Shown here in pieces: positions 63,651-64,000 of a DNA stretch of 64,000 nucleotides. The stretch covers positions 124,001-188,000 of the forward strand of contig JADNYV010000010.1 in the NCBI GenBank assembly GCA_015501055.1. The letters run 5' to 3'. The translations under genes were made by a program, and so were the position numbers. Source of the stretch: Mucidula mucida. Its lineage: Eukaryota; Basidiomycota; Agaricomycetes; Agaricales; Physalacriaceae. How positions within the stretch are numbered: the stretch's first letter is position 1; every line of letters starts with the position of its first letter. The notes below the pieces were generated by a model that was given only the letters and a program-made list of their open reading frames with translations, was not told the origin of the DNA and did no database searches.

Positions 63651-64000
63651 ATGGCTCTCGACCGACAAAGTCTCATTCCTGTGGATATTCACGAAACGTA
63701 CGTTGAATCAGGTCTTTAATTAGGTCTGTTATTGACTTTTTTTTAGCACTGCGCCTCTCGTATGTCTCTTTGGCGAATGTCAGTTGCCAGTTCTGATGTT
63801 CGATGCAGTTCCTCGGGTACACTGCGACCTGGGCGTTGTACGGTGCTCTATGTGTTCAGACTTGTATGTCGCTTCGTACCATCTCTGTGTTATGCCAGCA
63901 TCTCACACGACATATAGATATCTACCACGTTTCCTTTCCGAAGGACCGCGCGATCTCCAAGATCATGATCCACAGCCTCTTCGCATTGGAAACCTTGCAA
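63651..64000 (+). CDS. DUF6534-type membrane protein, 5' part; runs off the window
   Basis: Start ATG 63651 (MALDRQSLIPVDIHET). A micro-exon encoding about four residues (TAPL) lies between two introns, then FLGYTATWALYGALCVQTY, and after a further intron IYHVSFPKDRAISKIMIHSL and FALETLQ to the window edge. The pattern 'G...WALYG.L.VQ.Y.Y...FPKDR...K..V' is the first part of the large agaricomycete family of seven-helix DUF6534 proteins, whose function is unknown. The rest of the gene lies beyond the window, so its integrity cannot be judged. Confidence 0.7.

Overview
The window looks like nuclear DNA from a filamentous basidiomycete, most likely an agaricomycete. Genes are compact, on both strands, and cut by many short introns (about 45-65 nt, mostly GT-AG). 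Several families typical of mushroom-forming fungi are present: F-box/LRR proteins, two P450s, an O-fucosyltransferase-like family, a DUF6699-type protein and a DUF6534-type membrane protein. No rRNA, tRNA, CRISPR or intact transposon was recognised. Exon joins were worked out by reading frame, splice-site sequence and family conservation, so some exon edges are approximate.

Layout. 1-9.3 kb: 3' part of the ribosome-biogenesis gene NOC2; a CBP6-type cytochrome bc1 assembly factor (-); an HSPA12-like Hsp70 ATPase with a proline-rich N-terminal extension; D-arabinono-1,4-lactone oxidase. 9.4-18.7 kb (all -): a UBC7/UBE2G2-type E2, the second-largest subunit of RNA polymerase III, an F-box/LRR protein and a P450. 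19.2-28.4 kb (all +): a monocarboxylate-type MFS transporter, a UBE2G1-type E2, an ERCC6L2-like SNF2 translocase and an otubain. 29-38 kb: a frame-broken type-B carboxylesterase, a small membrane protein, a disordered Ser-rich protein and a frame-broken O-fucosyltransferase-like gene. 39-43.5 kb: PIG-P/GPI19, an allantoate-permease-type MFS transporter and an intronless HD-domain hydrolase. 44-52.9 kb: a KIN4-type kinase, histone H2A.Z, a frame-broken F-box gene and a divergent pair of coiled-coil genes. 54-64 kb: a second P450, a DUF6699-type gene, a 3.8 kb gene-poor stretch, a PalI/SUR7-type membrane protein and the start of a DUF6534-type gene.

Most genes are ordinary housekeeping or accessory functions with no single shared pathway. 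The main positional theme is ubiquitin: two E2s of the acidic-loop (G) class lie 11 kb apart and share two intron positions at identical residues, with an otubain and two F-box genes nearby. The second theme is a set of three multi-copy-family genes (29-31, 36-38 and 50-51 kb) whose reading frames are broken only by what look like homopolymer contractions, while the long conserved genes around them are intact. This points either to recent decay or to unpolished assembly errors.
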